Positions 33,331 to 45,908 of a stretch of DNA of 64,000 bases are shown here, piece after piece (within the stretch, counting starts at the first letter, position 1; every line of letters starts with the position of its first letter). Source of the stretch: Crotalaria pallida (Eukaryota > Streptophyta > Magnoliopsida > Fabales > Fabaceae); NCBI GenBank assembly GCA_037953625.1, contig CM075651.1, positions 68,620,501-68,684,500 on the forward strand. The letters are read 5' to 3'. Below the pieces are notes generated by a model, which was given only the letters and a program-made list of their open reading frames with translations, ran no database searches and was not told where the DNA came from. Made by a program: the position numbers and the translations under genes.

Positions 33331-36300
33331 AAGTGTGGAAAGCAAGGTCACTTTGCTCGTGAGTGCCAAGAATCTGCAAAGGGAGATGCAAAGGGATCTG
33401 TTGGCAAGCCTGTGGTGCAAGGAAAAGTATTTACCCTGAGTGGTAGTGAAGCAACCCAAACCCCGAATCTCGTGCAAGGTAACTTTCTTCTTAATAACCA
33501 ACCTTGCAGAATCATGGTTGATTCTGGAGCTACACATTCTTTTGTTTCTCCTGAATGTGTGAATAGGCTGAATCTTGTTGTTTCTGATTCACCCTGCTAT
33601 CTTAGTATAGATACCCGTACGGGAATACCGATCTTCACCGCTAAAGTCTGTTTAGGGTGTAATGTAGAAATTCTGGGTCATTTATCCAAGGTAGATTTGG
33701 TTTGTCTTCCTAAGTTACAATTGGATGTTATCTTGGGTATGGATTGGTTGATGAAGAACCAAGTGATCATCAATTGTGAGGAAAAGACAATTCAATATAG
33801 GACCCTTGAACCGGAGGGTTTTATGTGTTTATTCTCGGCTTCTAGAGAAGAAGAGTCGATGCCGATCGAGGAAATTCCGATGGTGAGGGAATTTCCGGAA
33901 GTATTTCCTGAATAGATACCAGGATTACCTCCGAAGCGAGAGATAGAGTTTGGGATTGATTTAGTCCCTGGAGCTGGTCCCATCTCTATTGCTCCTTATA
34001 GGATGGCACCACCAGAAATGATAGAAATGAAGAAGCAGATAGAGGAGTTGCTGCAAAAACAGATGATTAGGCCAAGTGTTTCGCCTTGGGGAGCTCCATT
34101 ACTGTTTGTAAAGAAGAAAGATGGGAGTATGAGGATGTGTGTGGACTACAGGCAGTTGAATAAGGTCACTATTAAGAACAAGTATCCTTTGCCAAGGATT
34201 GATGACCTTATGGACCAGGTTAGAGGAGCTGCAGTATTCTCCAAGATAGATCTGAGATCGGGTTATCATCAGATCAGGATAAAGGAAGAGGATATACCCA
34301 AGACTGCATTTTGATCTCGATACGGTCATTATGAGTATGATGTGATGCCATTCGGGTTGACTAATGCACCTGCTATTTTCATGGATTATATGAACCGGAT
34401 CTTTAGACCATATTTGGATTTATTTGTGGTGGTATTCATTGATGATATTCTGGTCTATTCTAAAAATCCGGAAGAGCATGAAGAGCATCTCAGGATTGTG
34501 TTGAAAGTCCTGAAAGAGAAGCAATTATATGCCAAACTTACGAAGTGTGAGTTTTGGTTGAACGAAGTGAAGTTTTTGGGGCATGTAATCTCTAAAGAAG
34601 GAATTGCGGTGGATCCAGCAAAAGTAGGTTCAGTGCTAAGTTGGGAACAGCCTAAGACCGTGACGGAGGTGAGAAGTTTCTTAGGGCTGGCTGGATACTA
34701 TCGTCGGTTCATAGAAGGATTTTCTAAGATTGCACTGCCTTTGACTAAGTTGACTCGGAAAGATCAACCGTTCGTGTGGGACGATCGGTGTGAAGTTAGC
34801 TTCCGTGAGTTGAAGGAAAGGTTAACATCGTCTCCTGTGTTAATCTTACCTGATCCTCACAAGAGTTTTGAAGTGTACTGTGATGCATCTAAGCAAGGAC
34901 TGGGTTGTGTATTGATGCAAGAAGGAAGAGTAGTGGCTTATGCATCGCGACAATTGAAGAATCATGAAGTGAATTACCCGACACACGATTTAGAATTGGC
35001 TGCGATCGTGTTTGCCTTAAAGATATGGAGACATCATCTCTATGGCACTACATTCCAAGTATTTAGTGACCATAAGAGTTTGAAATATCTGTTCGACCAG
35101 AAAGAGTTGAACATGAGGCAAAGAAGATGGATGGAGTTTTTGAAAGATTATGATTTTAAACTCCACTATCATCCGGGTAAAGCAAATGTGGTTGCAGATG
35201 CTTTGAGTCGGAAAGCAATCCACATAAGTGCGATGATGGTTAAGGAAGCAGCGTTGATTGAGGAATTCTGAGACTTGAGCTTGTTGACACAAGTGAAGCC
35301 ATCAAGTATCAAGTTGGGGATGTTGCAGATTACAAACGAGTTCTTGGAAAGAATTCGGGAGTTGCAACGAGCAGACGAAGAATTGATGGAAAAGATGAAA
35401 CTAGGTTCAGAGGGAAGGGAACCTGATTTCAAGATTGGGCAGGATGGAATCCTTCGTTTCAGGACAAGGATTTGTATACCAAGAGATCAGGAAGTTAGAA
35501 GACTGATTCTCGACGAAGCCCATAAGAGTCGGATGAGTATGCATCCTGGATCATCCAAAATGTATCAGGATTTGAAAAAGATGTTTTGGTGGTCTGGATT
35601 GAAAAAGGATGTGGCAGAATATGTGGCGGTGTGCTTGATTTGCCAGAAAGCTAAAGTAGAACATCAGAAACCGGGAGGACAATTGCAACCTTTGGGGATT
35701 CCCCAGTGGAAGTGGGATAGCATCTCAATGGATTTTGTGTCTGGTTTGCCAAGGACAGCAGCAAATCATGATGCAATTTGGGTAGTTGTAGATAGGTTAA
35801 CCAAGTCGACGCATTTTATTCCGATAAATATGCGTTATCCTTTGAACAAGCTTACCCAGATCTATATCAAGGAGGTAGTTCGTCTTCACGGAGTGCCTTC
35901 GAGTATTGTGTTGGACCGAGATCCCAAATTTTCGTCGCAGTTCTGGAAAAGTTTGCATGAGGCAATGGGAACAAGATTGAAATTGAGTTCTGCGTATCAT
36001 CCACAGACGGATGGCCAGACGGAGAGAACGATTCAATCTTTGGAAGATGTGTTGAGAGCTTGTGCACTTGAAGAACAAGGAAGTTGGGATCAAGTGTTAC
36101 CTCTTGCAAAATTCACATACAACAACAGCTATCATGCGAGCATTGGAATGGCACCGTTCGAGGCATTGTATGGAAGGAAGTGCCAAACCCCGCTATGTTG
36201 GTTCCAAGTGGGGGAGAACTTGATGGTTGGACCAGAAATGATACAGCAGACATCTGAGAAGATTAAGATGGTCCAGGCAAAGATGAAAACGGCTCAGAGT

Positions 36301-36774
36301 CGGCAGAAGAGTTATGCGGATAAGAGGAGGAAACCATTAGAGTTTTCAGAGGGAGATCATGTGTTCCTTCGGATAGTTCCGATGAAAGGAATCAGTAGAG
36401 CTCTGAGAACTCGAAAGCTTTCGCCTAAGTGTATAGGTCCATACCAAATTCTTAAGAGAATTGGCCCTGTTGCTTATCAACTAGCTTTACCACCCTCTTT
36501 ATCCAATTTGCACAACGTCTTTCACGTTTCGCAATTAAAGAAGTACGTGCATGACCCATCAGTTATTCTAAAACTCCAACCTGACGACCTAACTCTGAAG
36601 GAAAACCTGACCTTTGAGACCAGACCAGTTCAGATAGAAGATCGTGAAGTCAAGCAGCTCAGGGGAAAGGAAATACCTTTGGTTAAGGTCGTATGGGAAA
36701 ATGCTGACGTATCTGAAGCGACGTGGGAATTAGAGGAAAAGATGCGTCAAGAGTATCCGGAGTTGTTTTTGTAA
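33328..36774 (+). pseudogene. pol: G1 gag end and pol, continuing after C1
   Basis: The frame resumes with the rest of the CCHC knuckle (CGKQGHFAREC near 33334). Protease DSGATHSF near 33520; RT about 33960-34560 with FIDDILVYSK near 34438; RNase H near 34878; integrase HHCC near 35545-35645; catalytic Asp, Asp, Glu near 35730, 35915 and 36020; chromodomain-like end with EATWE near 36715. All in one frame, broken only by stops at 33913-33915, 34312-34314 and 35269-35271. No frameshift seen in pol. The normal stop is at 36772-36774, 5 bp before the terminal hairpin. Confidence 0.92.
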
Positions 36775-36778
36775 ACTA

Positions 36779-36798
36779 GAATTTCGGGGACGAAATTC
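36779..36798 (+). other. G1 hairpin just before the polypurine tract
   Basis: Arms GAATTTCG and CGAAATTC, loop GGGA, perfect over 8 bp. It sits between the pol stop and the polypurine tract. Confidence 0.6.
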
Positions 36799-36803
36799 CT
36801 TTT

Positions 36804-36817
36804 AAGTGGGGGAGTAG
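36804..36817 (+). other. G1 polypurine tract
   Basis: AAGTGGGGGAGTAG directly before the 3' LTR start. Confidence 0.88.
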
Positions 36818-37083
36818 TGTAACACCCCTAATTTTCGTCTCCCGAATAATAGGAAATAAATAATAAAAAGTTTTATTATTAATTTATAGAAATTTTCCAA
36901 GTTTATATTTTGTATTTAATTAGCCTTAAATATAAAAATAAGTTGAAATATTTTTATAGGGCAAATAAATGCAAAATATAAGGATATTGCATTTTGGTCC
37001 CTGGATGAGGACTAAAAGGTAATATTAAAAAGGTTCTTGGAGGGAAAGATTTAAAAATATTAATTTTTAAATTTTGTACTAAT

Positions 37084-37116
37084 CTAACCGGTTAGTAATG
37101 CCATCTAACCGGTTAG
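37084..37116. promoter_or_regulatory. G1 3' LTR palindrome pair 1
   Basis: CTAACCGGTTAG at 37084-37095 and 37105-37116, both perfect 12-bp palindromes, 21 bp apart. Confidence 0.75.
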
Positions 37117-38178
37117 ACGATGAACCCAGAAACTGGGTTAGTGGATTTTGATGAGTAATCACTTGATTAATCCCGAATTCGCCACGATTACAGCTTGAAT
37201 CAAGTGGAAAACCACGCGTCAATGTGCATGTAACCTGGGTTGGTCTATATATAGATGAATTGTTGATGAAATTAGGGTTGAATTTCTGAAATTGAGAAGG
37301 GAGGCTTTGTTCTAGGGTTCCATTTTCGTCCTGAGGAATTCGTCCTTGTTTCTGAGAGTGAGATTGAGAGCCATACACCATTACAAAGCTTACATCTTGA
37401 GCTTTGTAAAGATACCAAATTTGTGAGTTGAGGGTTTGTGTGGAAGGAGAAATCGACTTGGGAAGTTGGAACTGGAATAGCTGGAGTCTGAGTTTTTCTG
37501 GTTCAGGAAGCTTAGTTTGGGACTGGATATTGGTAAGTATAGTCAACCTTTAAGTCTCAAATCTCTTTGATTCTCTAGTGCATGTTACCTATTTTGAGTC
37601 CTAACTGTTTTCCCCAATTTCTTTGGCCATTTGCTATGTCAAAACTTCTGGTCTTTGGACCCTGTTGGTGAAATTCGTGGCTGAGAGCAGAGCTGTGAGT
37701 TTGTGAGAAATCTGTGGAGTTTTCTTCAAGTTCTGTGTCAATCTTCATCAAACTCAGTCTTAAGGTATGGGATAAGTCTACCTTATACTAGATCTAGACT
37801 AAAATTCAAGTGATTTAGGATTTGAGTTAACAAAACTCAAAAAGGGCATTATGTGCAATATGGCACAAAGGCTTGGAGGCCAAAGTTCTGCTCAATGGTG
37901 TTTTGAGCAACTTTATGTTGATGCATGCAAAGTATATTGATACTGAATTCTGGATTTAAATTCTTATGATAAGTTTTGTTGTGTTAAATTGTGTTTATGT
38001 GAATTTTTATGCAATTTGATGCAAAAAGCTTGATGCATGCACTTTGAATTTGTTTCTGTGATGAAACATGTTTGTTTAAGGTATATGAACCCTGTTGAAT
38101 GATGAATAATGGTTAGATTTGAGAATTAAAGAAAATGATGTGTTAAAACCCATATTTTGAAGGACTGACTGCATAATC

Positions 38179-38587
38179 TAACCGGTTACTCGATATTCGT
38201 AACCGGTTAGACACTGCAGAATTTCAAAAGAAAATTAGTTTATAAAACAGTCCTGAAGTTTCACTAATTTTACTCAAATCTATACCTTAATTTCACTGGA
38301 AAGAATCTGAAAATGAGGTAACAATACTTTCTTGGTTCAAATTTTAAGGTAAAGGGTTAATACCTTAAATTAATGGAATAATTTCAAGAGGAAATTATAC
38401 TTTATTGGACACAGAATGTGATTGGAACTTTTGAATGATGAAAACTGTGATTTTTGAGGCACAAAACAATGTTTAACTTGTTTATGGATTGGGTAGGGAA
38501 TTCAAGAAAAAGGATTTTTCTGAATTGCAATGGTAAACAGTTCAGGTCTGTAATTCTAACCGGTTAGCCTGAAACTGTAACCGGTTT
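38179..38587. promoter_or_regulatory. G1 3' LTR palindrome pairs 2 and 3
   Basis: TAACCGGTTA starts at 38179/38200 and 38557/38578, each pair spaced 21 bp; the last is imperfect (TAACCGGTTT). Confidence 0.7.
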
Positions 38588-38837
38588 GCACCTGAATTTG
38601 AAAAATGAAAAGTTAAGTTTTTTGAATACCATTGATTTTGTTTTACCCAATCTAAGTTTAAGGGCATGTTTTGAGAAAATTCAAAGGAGAATTTTATGCC
38701 AAAGAGTATGCCTCAAATAAATCATTCAAAAGGGAAATTGGAATATTTCTAAATCACATTAATTAATGTAAAGATAAAACCAACCCTGATATTTGTGCAT
38801 CCATATAGACTGGAAGTCTGGTTGGTAGGAACGTTTA

Positions 38838-39063
38838 TCATATTCTGGGAATATGAGGAGGGTACTCCGGGAGTACCAAATTATAACTTACTTGATGACA
38901 CATTATAGATATGTGGCCAGTATCCGGGACCTGGTTTTTATGCGTTCTGGGAACGTATACGTTATGGGAACGTGGTGCACACTCCGGGAGTGATGCTTAT
39001 TATCCAAGTATGGTTCAGCATTATGTTCTGGGAACAAATGTCGGTGTTCCGGGAACACAAGGG
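38838..39063 (+). other. Hairpin array of the G1 3' LTR
   Basis: Matches the 5' LTR array. Differences from the 5' copy tend to keep pairing: first loop TTG to TGG; GTGTTT/GAACAC becomes the fully paired GTGTTC/GAACAC; CACTC-TGG-GAGTG becomes CACTC-CGG-GAGTG. One hairpin near 38930 is weaker here. Confidence 0.65.
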
Positions 39064-39281
39064 TGTGTTGGATGGACGTCCAAGATGGACTTTTAGAGGC
39101 CTCAGTTGTGGATAGAAAATCATACATCATGCCACTTGCATTATAAGAGTTATAATGTTGAAAACTGGTGTGCTCATATGTATTTGCATTATGATCTGTC
39201 CATGATATACTTGTGATTGTAATTTTAGTCTTTATCAATTATGTATATGTGTATACTTACTCCCTGTGCCCTGGTTAGGTG

Positions 39282-39755
39282 ATGGCCAGATACCTAGCTT
39301 GCATCGAGATACGCCCTATCCCTAGCGGTATATGGACGTATGAGGAGCACCGTGCCACTTTTGAGGGGGAGGTTGTGATTAGTCTCTACCACCCTAACCC
39401 TCTGGTGCGAGTGCGACCTCGTCGATTTAGGATTCCCTTAGTCTACACTATGCATGTTCCACATTTTTATACATATAGAGGACCACCCCCGGCTCGACCT
39501 ATGCGTCATTTCCATAGTTTTCGTTTTAGAGCTGCCACTCGTTCCTATCCTTCCTCCCATAGAGTTGTCACTGAGGAGACTCCTTCTCCTGGTCCGACTG
39601 ACTTGGATAGGACTGCTTCTACAGACCTTAGACCCAGTGGTGGGGTCTCTACACAGTCGGGCGAGGTCGAGGAGGACCCTGTGGAGGATGAGAGCGAGGA
39701 GGAGGTGCATGTTGAGCCGACTGTTTCAGCGAGAGGTGGACCCGCTGGTTCATAG
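39282..39755 (+). CDS. LTR-encoded protein of unknown function, G1 3' LTR copy
   Basis: The same 157-residue frame as 12906-13379, open from the ATG after the acceptor AG (39277-39278) to the TAG at 39753. A handful of substitutions separate the two copies and none breaks the frame. Some 3' LTR residues match G3 where the 5' copy does not (for example Pro rather than Ser at the segment before the FYTY motif), suggesting the 3' copy is nearer the ancestral form. In this LTR, transcripts starting at 37246 would have to run past 40397 into M2 sequence. Confidence 0.65.
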   Translation: MARYLACIEIRPIPSGIWTYEEHRATFEGEVVISLYHPNPLVRVRPRRFRIPLVYTMHVPHFYTYRGPPPARPMRHFHSFRFRAATRSYPSSHRVVTEETPSPGPTDLDRTASTDLRPSGGVSTQSGEVEEDPVEDESEEEVHVEPTVSARGGPAGS

Positions 39756-40397
39756 GAGCTTGCATAGCGTAGATGTTTTGGATCCTAGATCCTAGGGATA
39801 GAGCGGTGGAGGATCTGAGGAGATGCTGAGGACACGGATGACTTGCTCTGGGACTTCTATTTTGGATTTGTTATATATATTGTATATATCTGAGAGGTCT
39901 TAGAGTGAGCTTTTATTTTATGCAGCTGGTCTGTATATGTTTCATCAAAACTTGCTATCTCGACTTTTTATCACTTGCTACTGACTGTACTGATGGGGTT
40001 ATGTTATGACTTATATATATATATGATGTTTTTCTTTACCTCAGCAGTGCCCCATAAGTATTATTTTTACTTCCGCGAACTCTGATTTCTATTAAGAAAG
40101 GATTCGGCGATAAGTTTATGCTTTATATATTCAAATTCAAATCGAGAGGCAAATGGTATGTTTTAATCTTAACTATGAAGAATATTTTCTATAGTTAAGG
40201 AAATGTTATCTCGAGAGCCTTTTCAAAACTAAGATATTGTTAAGCCGAACTTTCAAAAATGGTTTATGTTCAAAAGGGTTTATGAACGAGCAAGTACTAT
40301 TTCTAAAAAGGAAAAATTTTCTAGTCCAAATTTTGATAGCAAGTATTCAATTATTTGGAAATATTAATTATTTTCAAGTTAAAAAGAGAGCATCACA

Positions 40398-40402
40398 CCT
40401 AC
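40398..40402. other. Right target-site duplication of G1 (CCTAC)
   Basis: Matches 10533-10537. Confidence 0.9.
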
Positions 40403-41673
40403 CATGAAAAGGGTTGGTCTTCTAATCTCCTAACACATAGATCTTCAAGGATGAAGGGTTGATCAAGCTCCTAATTTCTTCCTTCTCCCCCCGAAGTCCC
40501 ACGGCCTCTTCTCCCTCTCTCTTTCTCTATTTCTTTTCTTTTCTTTCTCTAAGAGTTTTATGAGTCTCTTAGAGATGTGTTAGTGTTGGTGTGGAGGAAT
40601 GAAAAGGAATGAAATTAAAGAATGGAATGGAAGAATGAAGGAATGAAGGAAATGAAAGTGTGAATGGAAGAATGAAAGGAAATGGACTGAGAGTGAAGCT
40701 TTATTTCCTCCCTTGGGTCCTTAAGAAATTCGGCCAACACATAGCTAGGAGGGGTAACTTTGGCATTCTAAAGCACCTACTTGGTCCCCAAGTTTTCCAA
40801 TTTTTTTTTATTTTATTTTTCCTCTTTGACTTTATCACCAAGCCAAGGCTCCATAAGCCTACACATACACACCCTTCACACACATGTCACGCACACACAT
40901 ATCACACATGTTTCATTCATGCACTCACACATACACACATCAAAGCAGTGGCACCCCCACATGCACACACATGTCCTACACTTTTATTTCTTAATCACAC
41001 TATAATTACTAATCAATTCACACAACCAATTAATTAACTCTAAAATTACAACCATACATACACATATAAGCACACTTTCATATATCATATACACACTCAT
41101 ATTCAATCACACCTATGATCATACAAGCACAACTTAATCAAACATACATATTAACACTTAACACATAATAAACTGTACTTATTGGTTGCACTTATAGCCC
41201 TTATTTCATTTTCTAAAATCATAATTTAATATATTAAAGATAATCCCAAAAGGAAAAATTTATTAAAAATCAAAAACTATTTTTCATGATTAAAACCTTT
41301 AAAATTCGTCCTTTACGGTGCTGAAAAATAATTTTTGCAAACCAACCCAGAAAATTATGAAAGATACATTTTTGAAATCTACATTTCGATACAATCGTTT
41401 TGACATAAAGATAATTAAAATCGGAGTTACGGTTAAAAAGTTATGGATTTTCAAAGTTAATCAATATAAGAAAATCCATAAAGAAGATCATTTCTCATAA
41501 AAATCATTTTTACTAACTTCATAAAAATATTTTTTTATCAAAACCCCGTAAAATAAACACTTTACTTCGAAATCGAATAAAATATTCATTGAAAACTCTT
41601 TCTAAAACGATTTATCAAAACTTTTTCTTTAATAAATTTTATTCGTCCTAGTCGGAAAACGCGGGATGTTACA
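40403..41673 (-). repeat. M2 upstream (5') LTR, part 2 (5' portion of the LTR)
   Basis: Continues the LTR cut at 10537. On the minus strand the LTR starts at 41673 with TGTAACATCCCGCG. It contains the pyrimidine-rich and CA-rich tracts (40480-40980) found at matching places in copy 1 and M3, and the motif near 41330-41440 shared with 4750-4880 and 45240-45380. No gene recognised. Confidence 0.75.
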
Positions 41674-42000
41674 TTTCACAAACTCCTTTCGAAATTAGCA
41701 TTTCACAAATTCTTTTCAAAAACAATGTTTCACAACTCCTTTTCAAAAATACTGTTTCATAAATTCTTTTCAAAAATATCGTTTCCACAAATTCTTCTAA
41801 AAAATATTGTTTCATAAATTTTTCAAAAATACTGGTTTCACAAACTTTCCTTAGAAATAATATTTCAAAATCTTTCTTCGAAATAGTGTTTCACAAACTT
41901 TTTCAAAAGTAAGGTTTCGCAATTCCTTTTTCAAAAATAACATTTCACAAATTCTTTTCAAAAATCTTATTTCGAAAACTTTTCGAAAACATATTGTTTC
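41674..42000. repeat. Clear ~30-bp tandem repeats in the M3 LTR
   Basis: About eleven units like TTTCACAAATTCTTTTCAAA plus AATATTG, with substitutions and small indels. The best-preserved form of the array seen at 1190-1390 and 7300-7530. M2 inserted at its edge. Confidence 0.7.
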
Positions 42001-45000
42001 AATGAGTACTAGTGGAGGAGCAAGCTCAACTCAACACCGGTCTCATTTCCACAATATCGCAAAGGAACCGAGCTCCTTCTAAATCACATCTCATTTCACA
42101 ACACAACATCATTTTTCCTAGCTCTGGCTCATCCACATCATGTCCATTGATTCTTATTCATCAGCAATTATAAATTCCACAACATCTCAACATCTTTCTC
42201 AAACTTTATCTTAGATTTCTTTTATTGTTCTTATTCATTATTATTCACATTATTATCAATCTCATCATGCATAATAAATTCATCAAATAAACGAATAAAC
42301 AACATACTAGCATTCAGATATCATCACATAAACTCACTACCTAATTTCACGTGGTCTTTGTCTCCTTCACACGAGTGGCCACACAACCAAACAATTGCCA
42401 CCGTGCTACTGACTCAGAACCACTAAGTTTCAACTTTTGAGATGGTCGAAACACTTAATATGTTACCTAAATACCACGGTGTTTGGGGGAAACTTCTCTC
42501 TCACCTCAACCGATGACGATCTTCAATGCGCTCCTTAGTTTCCGTTGCGACGTTTGTAACTGCTTCCCGATCGTTACTGGCACTCAAATAGTTCTCTCTT
42601 ATTAAAATCACTCTTATTCAATTATCTCGAAAATAAAGCAACGTTACAAAACTTTTTATTTGAAAATAAGCATTCGTTTCTTCTCAATAATTTGAAATCA
42701 CTTTGGGTTTTAAACTCACAATCAAAATCAGGTAAAACATTTACTTAATAAGACGTTTAGAAAATTAAAACTTAAAATACTCTTTTCAAAAACTTGCTAA
42801 AAACATAATTAGTTCCCTTCAAAAGCCACATTTATCTTAAGGGTTTTTTAAATATAAAACACCTTTAAATTAAAACCATGTACGTTGTAAATCATATGAA
42901 AATCTTTTCAAAACAATACTTCTTCAATCAATCAAATCATTTTCAAACACACATACTGAACATGTTAAGTCATTCATGATTCATGCATCACTTTCACATT
43001 CATCAGGCATGCATACAAAACAAGAATCAAACACAGCTCCTATTTTCTATGCATGGCCGAATCCTATCACACATGAGACAAGGTTATATTCATAATCTCA
43101 AACACTAATGATTACTAGCACTTAAACCAACATGCATGTATGGGAAATAATCATTTAATCACATTATCCTACTTTAAACATCATAACCGAGAATAAGAAA
43201 AGAAATATCCTTACTATGATTTCAACTTCATACAATTCAATTAATTTTACCTCTAAACTATCATGCAAAAGAAAATCAATTCATGTTCTTTTATTTCTCA
43301 ACCAAGCCGAATTGGACATAGAAAAATAATTCAAACTCATAATAATATAATTACATACCAAATCAATCTTATTCACTCAAAGCTAACTCAAACAATAACA
43401 CACAAGAAAATAAAAATGGTTTGAATGAAATTTGTTCCGAAACCGAATAGGACCATGAAAATCACTCTTAAGTTTTTAATCAAAATTTAGACTTTCATAT
43501 ACTTGAAATCCATAGATCCATCAATAAAACACACATGCAAAGCAAAATAAACAAACTTTGATATTTATAAAGGCAAAACCGCGAGCTTCACATAAAAATT
43601 CATCAAATTTTAATTTTATTTCTTTAAATAAATTTATCATAACATCATCAAGAGTCATATCAAGATCATTCACCCCCAAAATTTTCATGCATGTACTTTA
43701 AATCTTTAAATCACATAAATTTCATCATGCATGCAACTAAAATAAAGACCAAACATGATTTCCTACTTTTCCTAGGTTTGGCCGAATGACAAAGTGCACA
43801 AAAGTAAGATCTTGGGTTCTATTTTCACATGGAAAGCTTTAAAACAACATTTTCTTTTCAAACATCAACGAAATCATCATCACACACACAAAATCTTGTT
43901 TAAAATCCTTTTTGCACCAAAAATCATTTTTAACACTTATTATCATAATTTTCTCCTCAAAATCGTGACATGCATCAAAGAAAACCAGAACTTTACACTT
44001 AAAACAACATGCAAAGCTCAACTTCATGTTTTTTTTAAAGATAAATTATAGATCAAGACATGCAAGAGATGATCAAGGCAAACACATAAGTTTAAACACA
44101 AATTTCAACCAAACCGTGAAGAAGAAATTTTACAAATTAAAGATCAAAGCTTCCAAGAATAAATATTCAAGATCAATACATAAAAATAACATGCAAAGCA
44201 TTTAAACTACAATTATTACACTAAAACTTTCTTAAACAACTACCTTAAACAAAAATCCTAATCTTCAAGCTTCAAATCTCTCCTTCCTCCTAGAGTTTGC
44301 TTCGGCCTCCTCTCTCTTAGGGTTAAGGGTTGGTTTTCTTCTTGATCTTTGAATAACGAAGTGATTAAAGAAAGAAATCAAGGGTATTTGGTTGAGAAGT
44401 TTGGGTTTTCACTCTTCTCATTCCTCCTCTCTCCTTTCGGCTACTCTCTCTTTTCTAAGGGTCTCAAGAGCTTTGTGTTGCTCTTGGACCAAAGATGTTT
44501 ATGTTTGTGTGAAAAAGGAAATGAAGAATGAACTAAGGCCAACACTCACACACACACACGGTTTTATGGGCAAAAGCAAGGGATGAAATTTTCCTCTTTT
44601 GTCCTCGGTCCAAGGTGCAAGCCTAAGGGCAAATGGGTCCACTCATAAAGTTGCATGGGATGGGTCTTTTCATGGGGGAGACAAGGTGGAAGGGATGTCT
44701 TCCTAGACATCATCACACTCACACCACCTAATTTCCTATTTAGTTTCCATTTAAATTTTCACTTTCTTAATGAATAAGAAAATGCTCTCCCACTTGGTCC
44801 TCTTGATCTCACATGGCCGAACAATACACACACATACACATATAATTTCTTTTCATTTTATCATGACAAACACATAGAATTTAAGTCATGAAATAATGCA
44901 CATATTTAACACATATTCAAACATACATGTAATACTTTAGGGCATCACTCAAGACACACATCATACATACACCCACATTAACACAAGTTACACATTCATT

Positions 45001-45571
45001 TATCTATGCACCTCAATTTCACTAATTAAATTTCACACATAGTTTATTGCACACAAGTACACATACTCAAAAACTTAAAGATTTCAAAGACACATTAATA
45101 AACTGCACCATTTGGTTAAAAATATAAGCTTCACTTTATTTTATAAAACCATATTTTCATATAAATCAAAGATTTTCAAAAGAAATAATTTATTTGAAAT
45201 CTCAAATCATTTTCATCACTTAAAGCTTTAAAAATTCGTCCTTTAATTAATCAAAATAAATTTTTGCAAATCAACCCAGAAAATTATGAAAATCACATAT
45301 TTAAATTCAACTTTTCAACGCGATCGTTTTCATATAAAGATCAATGATTTTCTGAAAACCGGTTGAAAAGATATGCATTTTCTAAGTTTTCAAATTCATT
45401 TTGTAAAGAAATCTCAAATAACAAAAATCATAACTTGGTTTTCATGAAATCAAACTCAAATAAAAATCATTTGCTAAAACATTTTTCTCAAAATCTTTCT
45501 TAAATTCTAAAAATTCTTTTTAAATAAAACCTCATTGATCTATTTGAGTCCAGAAGATGCGGGATGTTACA
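41674..45571 (-). repeat. M3 3' LTR, truncated by the M2 insertion
   Basis: On the minus strand it starts at 45571 with TGTAACATCCCGCA right after a polypurine tract, and stops at 41674 where the M2 LTR begins. By comparison with M2 about 1.5 kb of its 3' end is displaced beyond the left window edge. Related to the M2 LTRs but a different subfamily. AT-rich, with a short purine-rich leader-like zone at 44260-44560. No gene seen. Confidence 0.72.
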
Positions 45572-45582
45572 TTCTCCCCAAC
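45572..45582 (-). other. M3 polypurine tract
   Basis: Reads GTTGGGGAGAA on the minus strand, directly before the LTR start. Confidence 0.75.
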
Positions 45583-45588
45583 TTGAAG

Positions 45589-45608
45589 ATTTCTCGTCCT
45601 CGAGAAAT
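45589..45608 (-). other. M3 hairpin before the polypurine tract
   Basis: Arms ATTTCTCG and CGAGAAAT around AGGA (minus strand). Compared with G1-G3 the arms changed on both sides and still pair. Confidence 0.6.
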
Positions 45609-45908
45609 GATGTGCGATACCGTCTCATTCAAGAGTGCGTAGCTCCTTGTAGCAATCTTCTTCCTCATTCTCATACGAGTTGACCGTTGCGACGCTCCAC
45701 TGATTCACCGCCCTCAGGAAAGATTCGAAACAATTCTCAGCAAGAGCAATCTGTTGGGTCATCCCATTGTCAAATACAATGGTGTATAACAACAAGGTTT
45801 TGCAAATCGGGACAAATTTTCAAGGTTATTCAATGTTGCTGAAACAAATAGCAACATAAAAAGGAACGTCATGCTTATGCCAATCTAAGCAAAGACACTA
45901 TTTGTAAG

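Larger units (their letters stand above)
10538..40397 (+). mobile_element. G1: Tekay/Del-like Ty3/gypsy chromovirus, hosting C1
   Basis: A complete element bounded by TG...CA LTRs and the 5-bp duplication CCTAC. It holds two LTRs of 3.5-3.6 kb, a tRNA-Met primer site, gag-pol in one frame with three in-frame stops in pol and one in gag, a chromodomain-like C-terminus and a polypurine tract. Without the nested copia element and its duplicated site it is about 11.6 kb. The Tekay/Del assignment rests on the integrase C-terminus (motif near EATWE) and the large LTRs; this is from family knowledge, not a search. Confidence 0.9.
36818..40397 (+). repeat. G1 3' LTR (3580 bp)
   Basis: Starts TGTAACACCCC, ends GCATCACA. 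Same order as the 5' LTR: palindrome pair (37084-37116), TATA (37246), donor-like sites (37533, 37765), palindrome pairs (38179-38587), hairpin array (38838-39063), acceptor (39278), LTR ORF (39282-39755). It keeps about 96 bp near 38600-38690 that the 5' LTR lost. Confidence 0.93.
1..41673 (-). mobile_element. M2: minus-strand LTR element with giant LTRs and a 566-bp interior, split by G1
   Basis: Read on the minus strand, the parts are: LTR start at 41673, its continuation at 40403, then 10537 down to 5720, a primer site, a 566-bp interior, a purine tract, and a second LTR from 5153 to beyond position 1. Both LTRs start TGTAACA(C/T)CCCGC, and the completed one ends GGTGTTACA. The two share long alignable stretches (for example 2400-2850 against 8630-9060, about 85 percent by eye), so they may be the LTR pair of one old insertion. 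There is no room for gag-pol, so it must have depended on another element. It lies in the M3 LTR. The left target duplication is outside the window. Confidence 0.7.
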
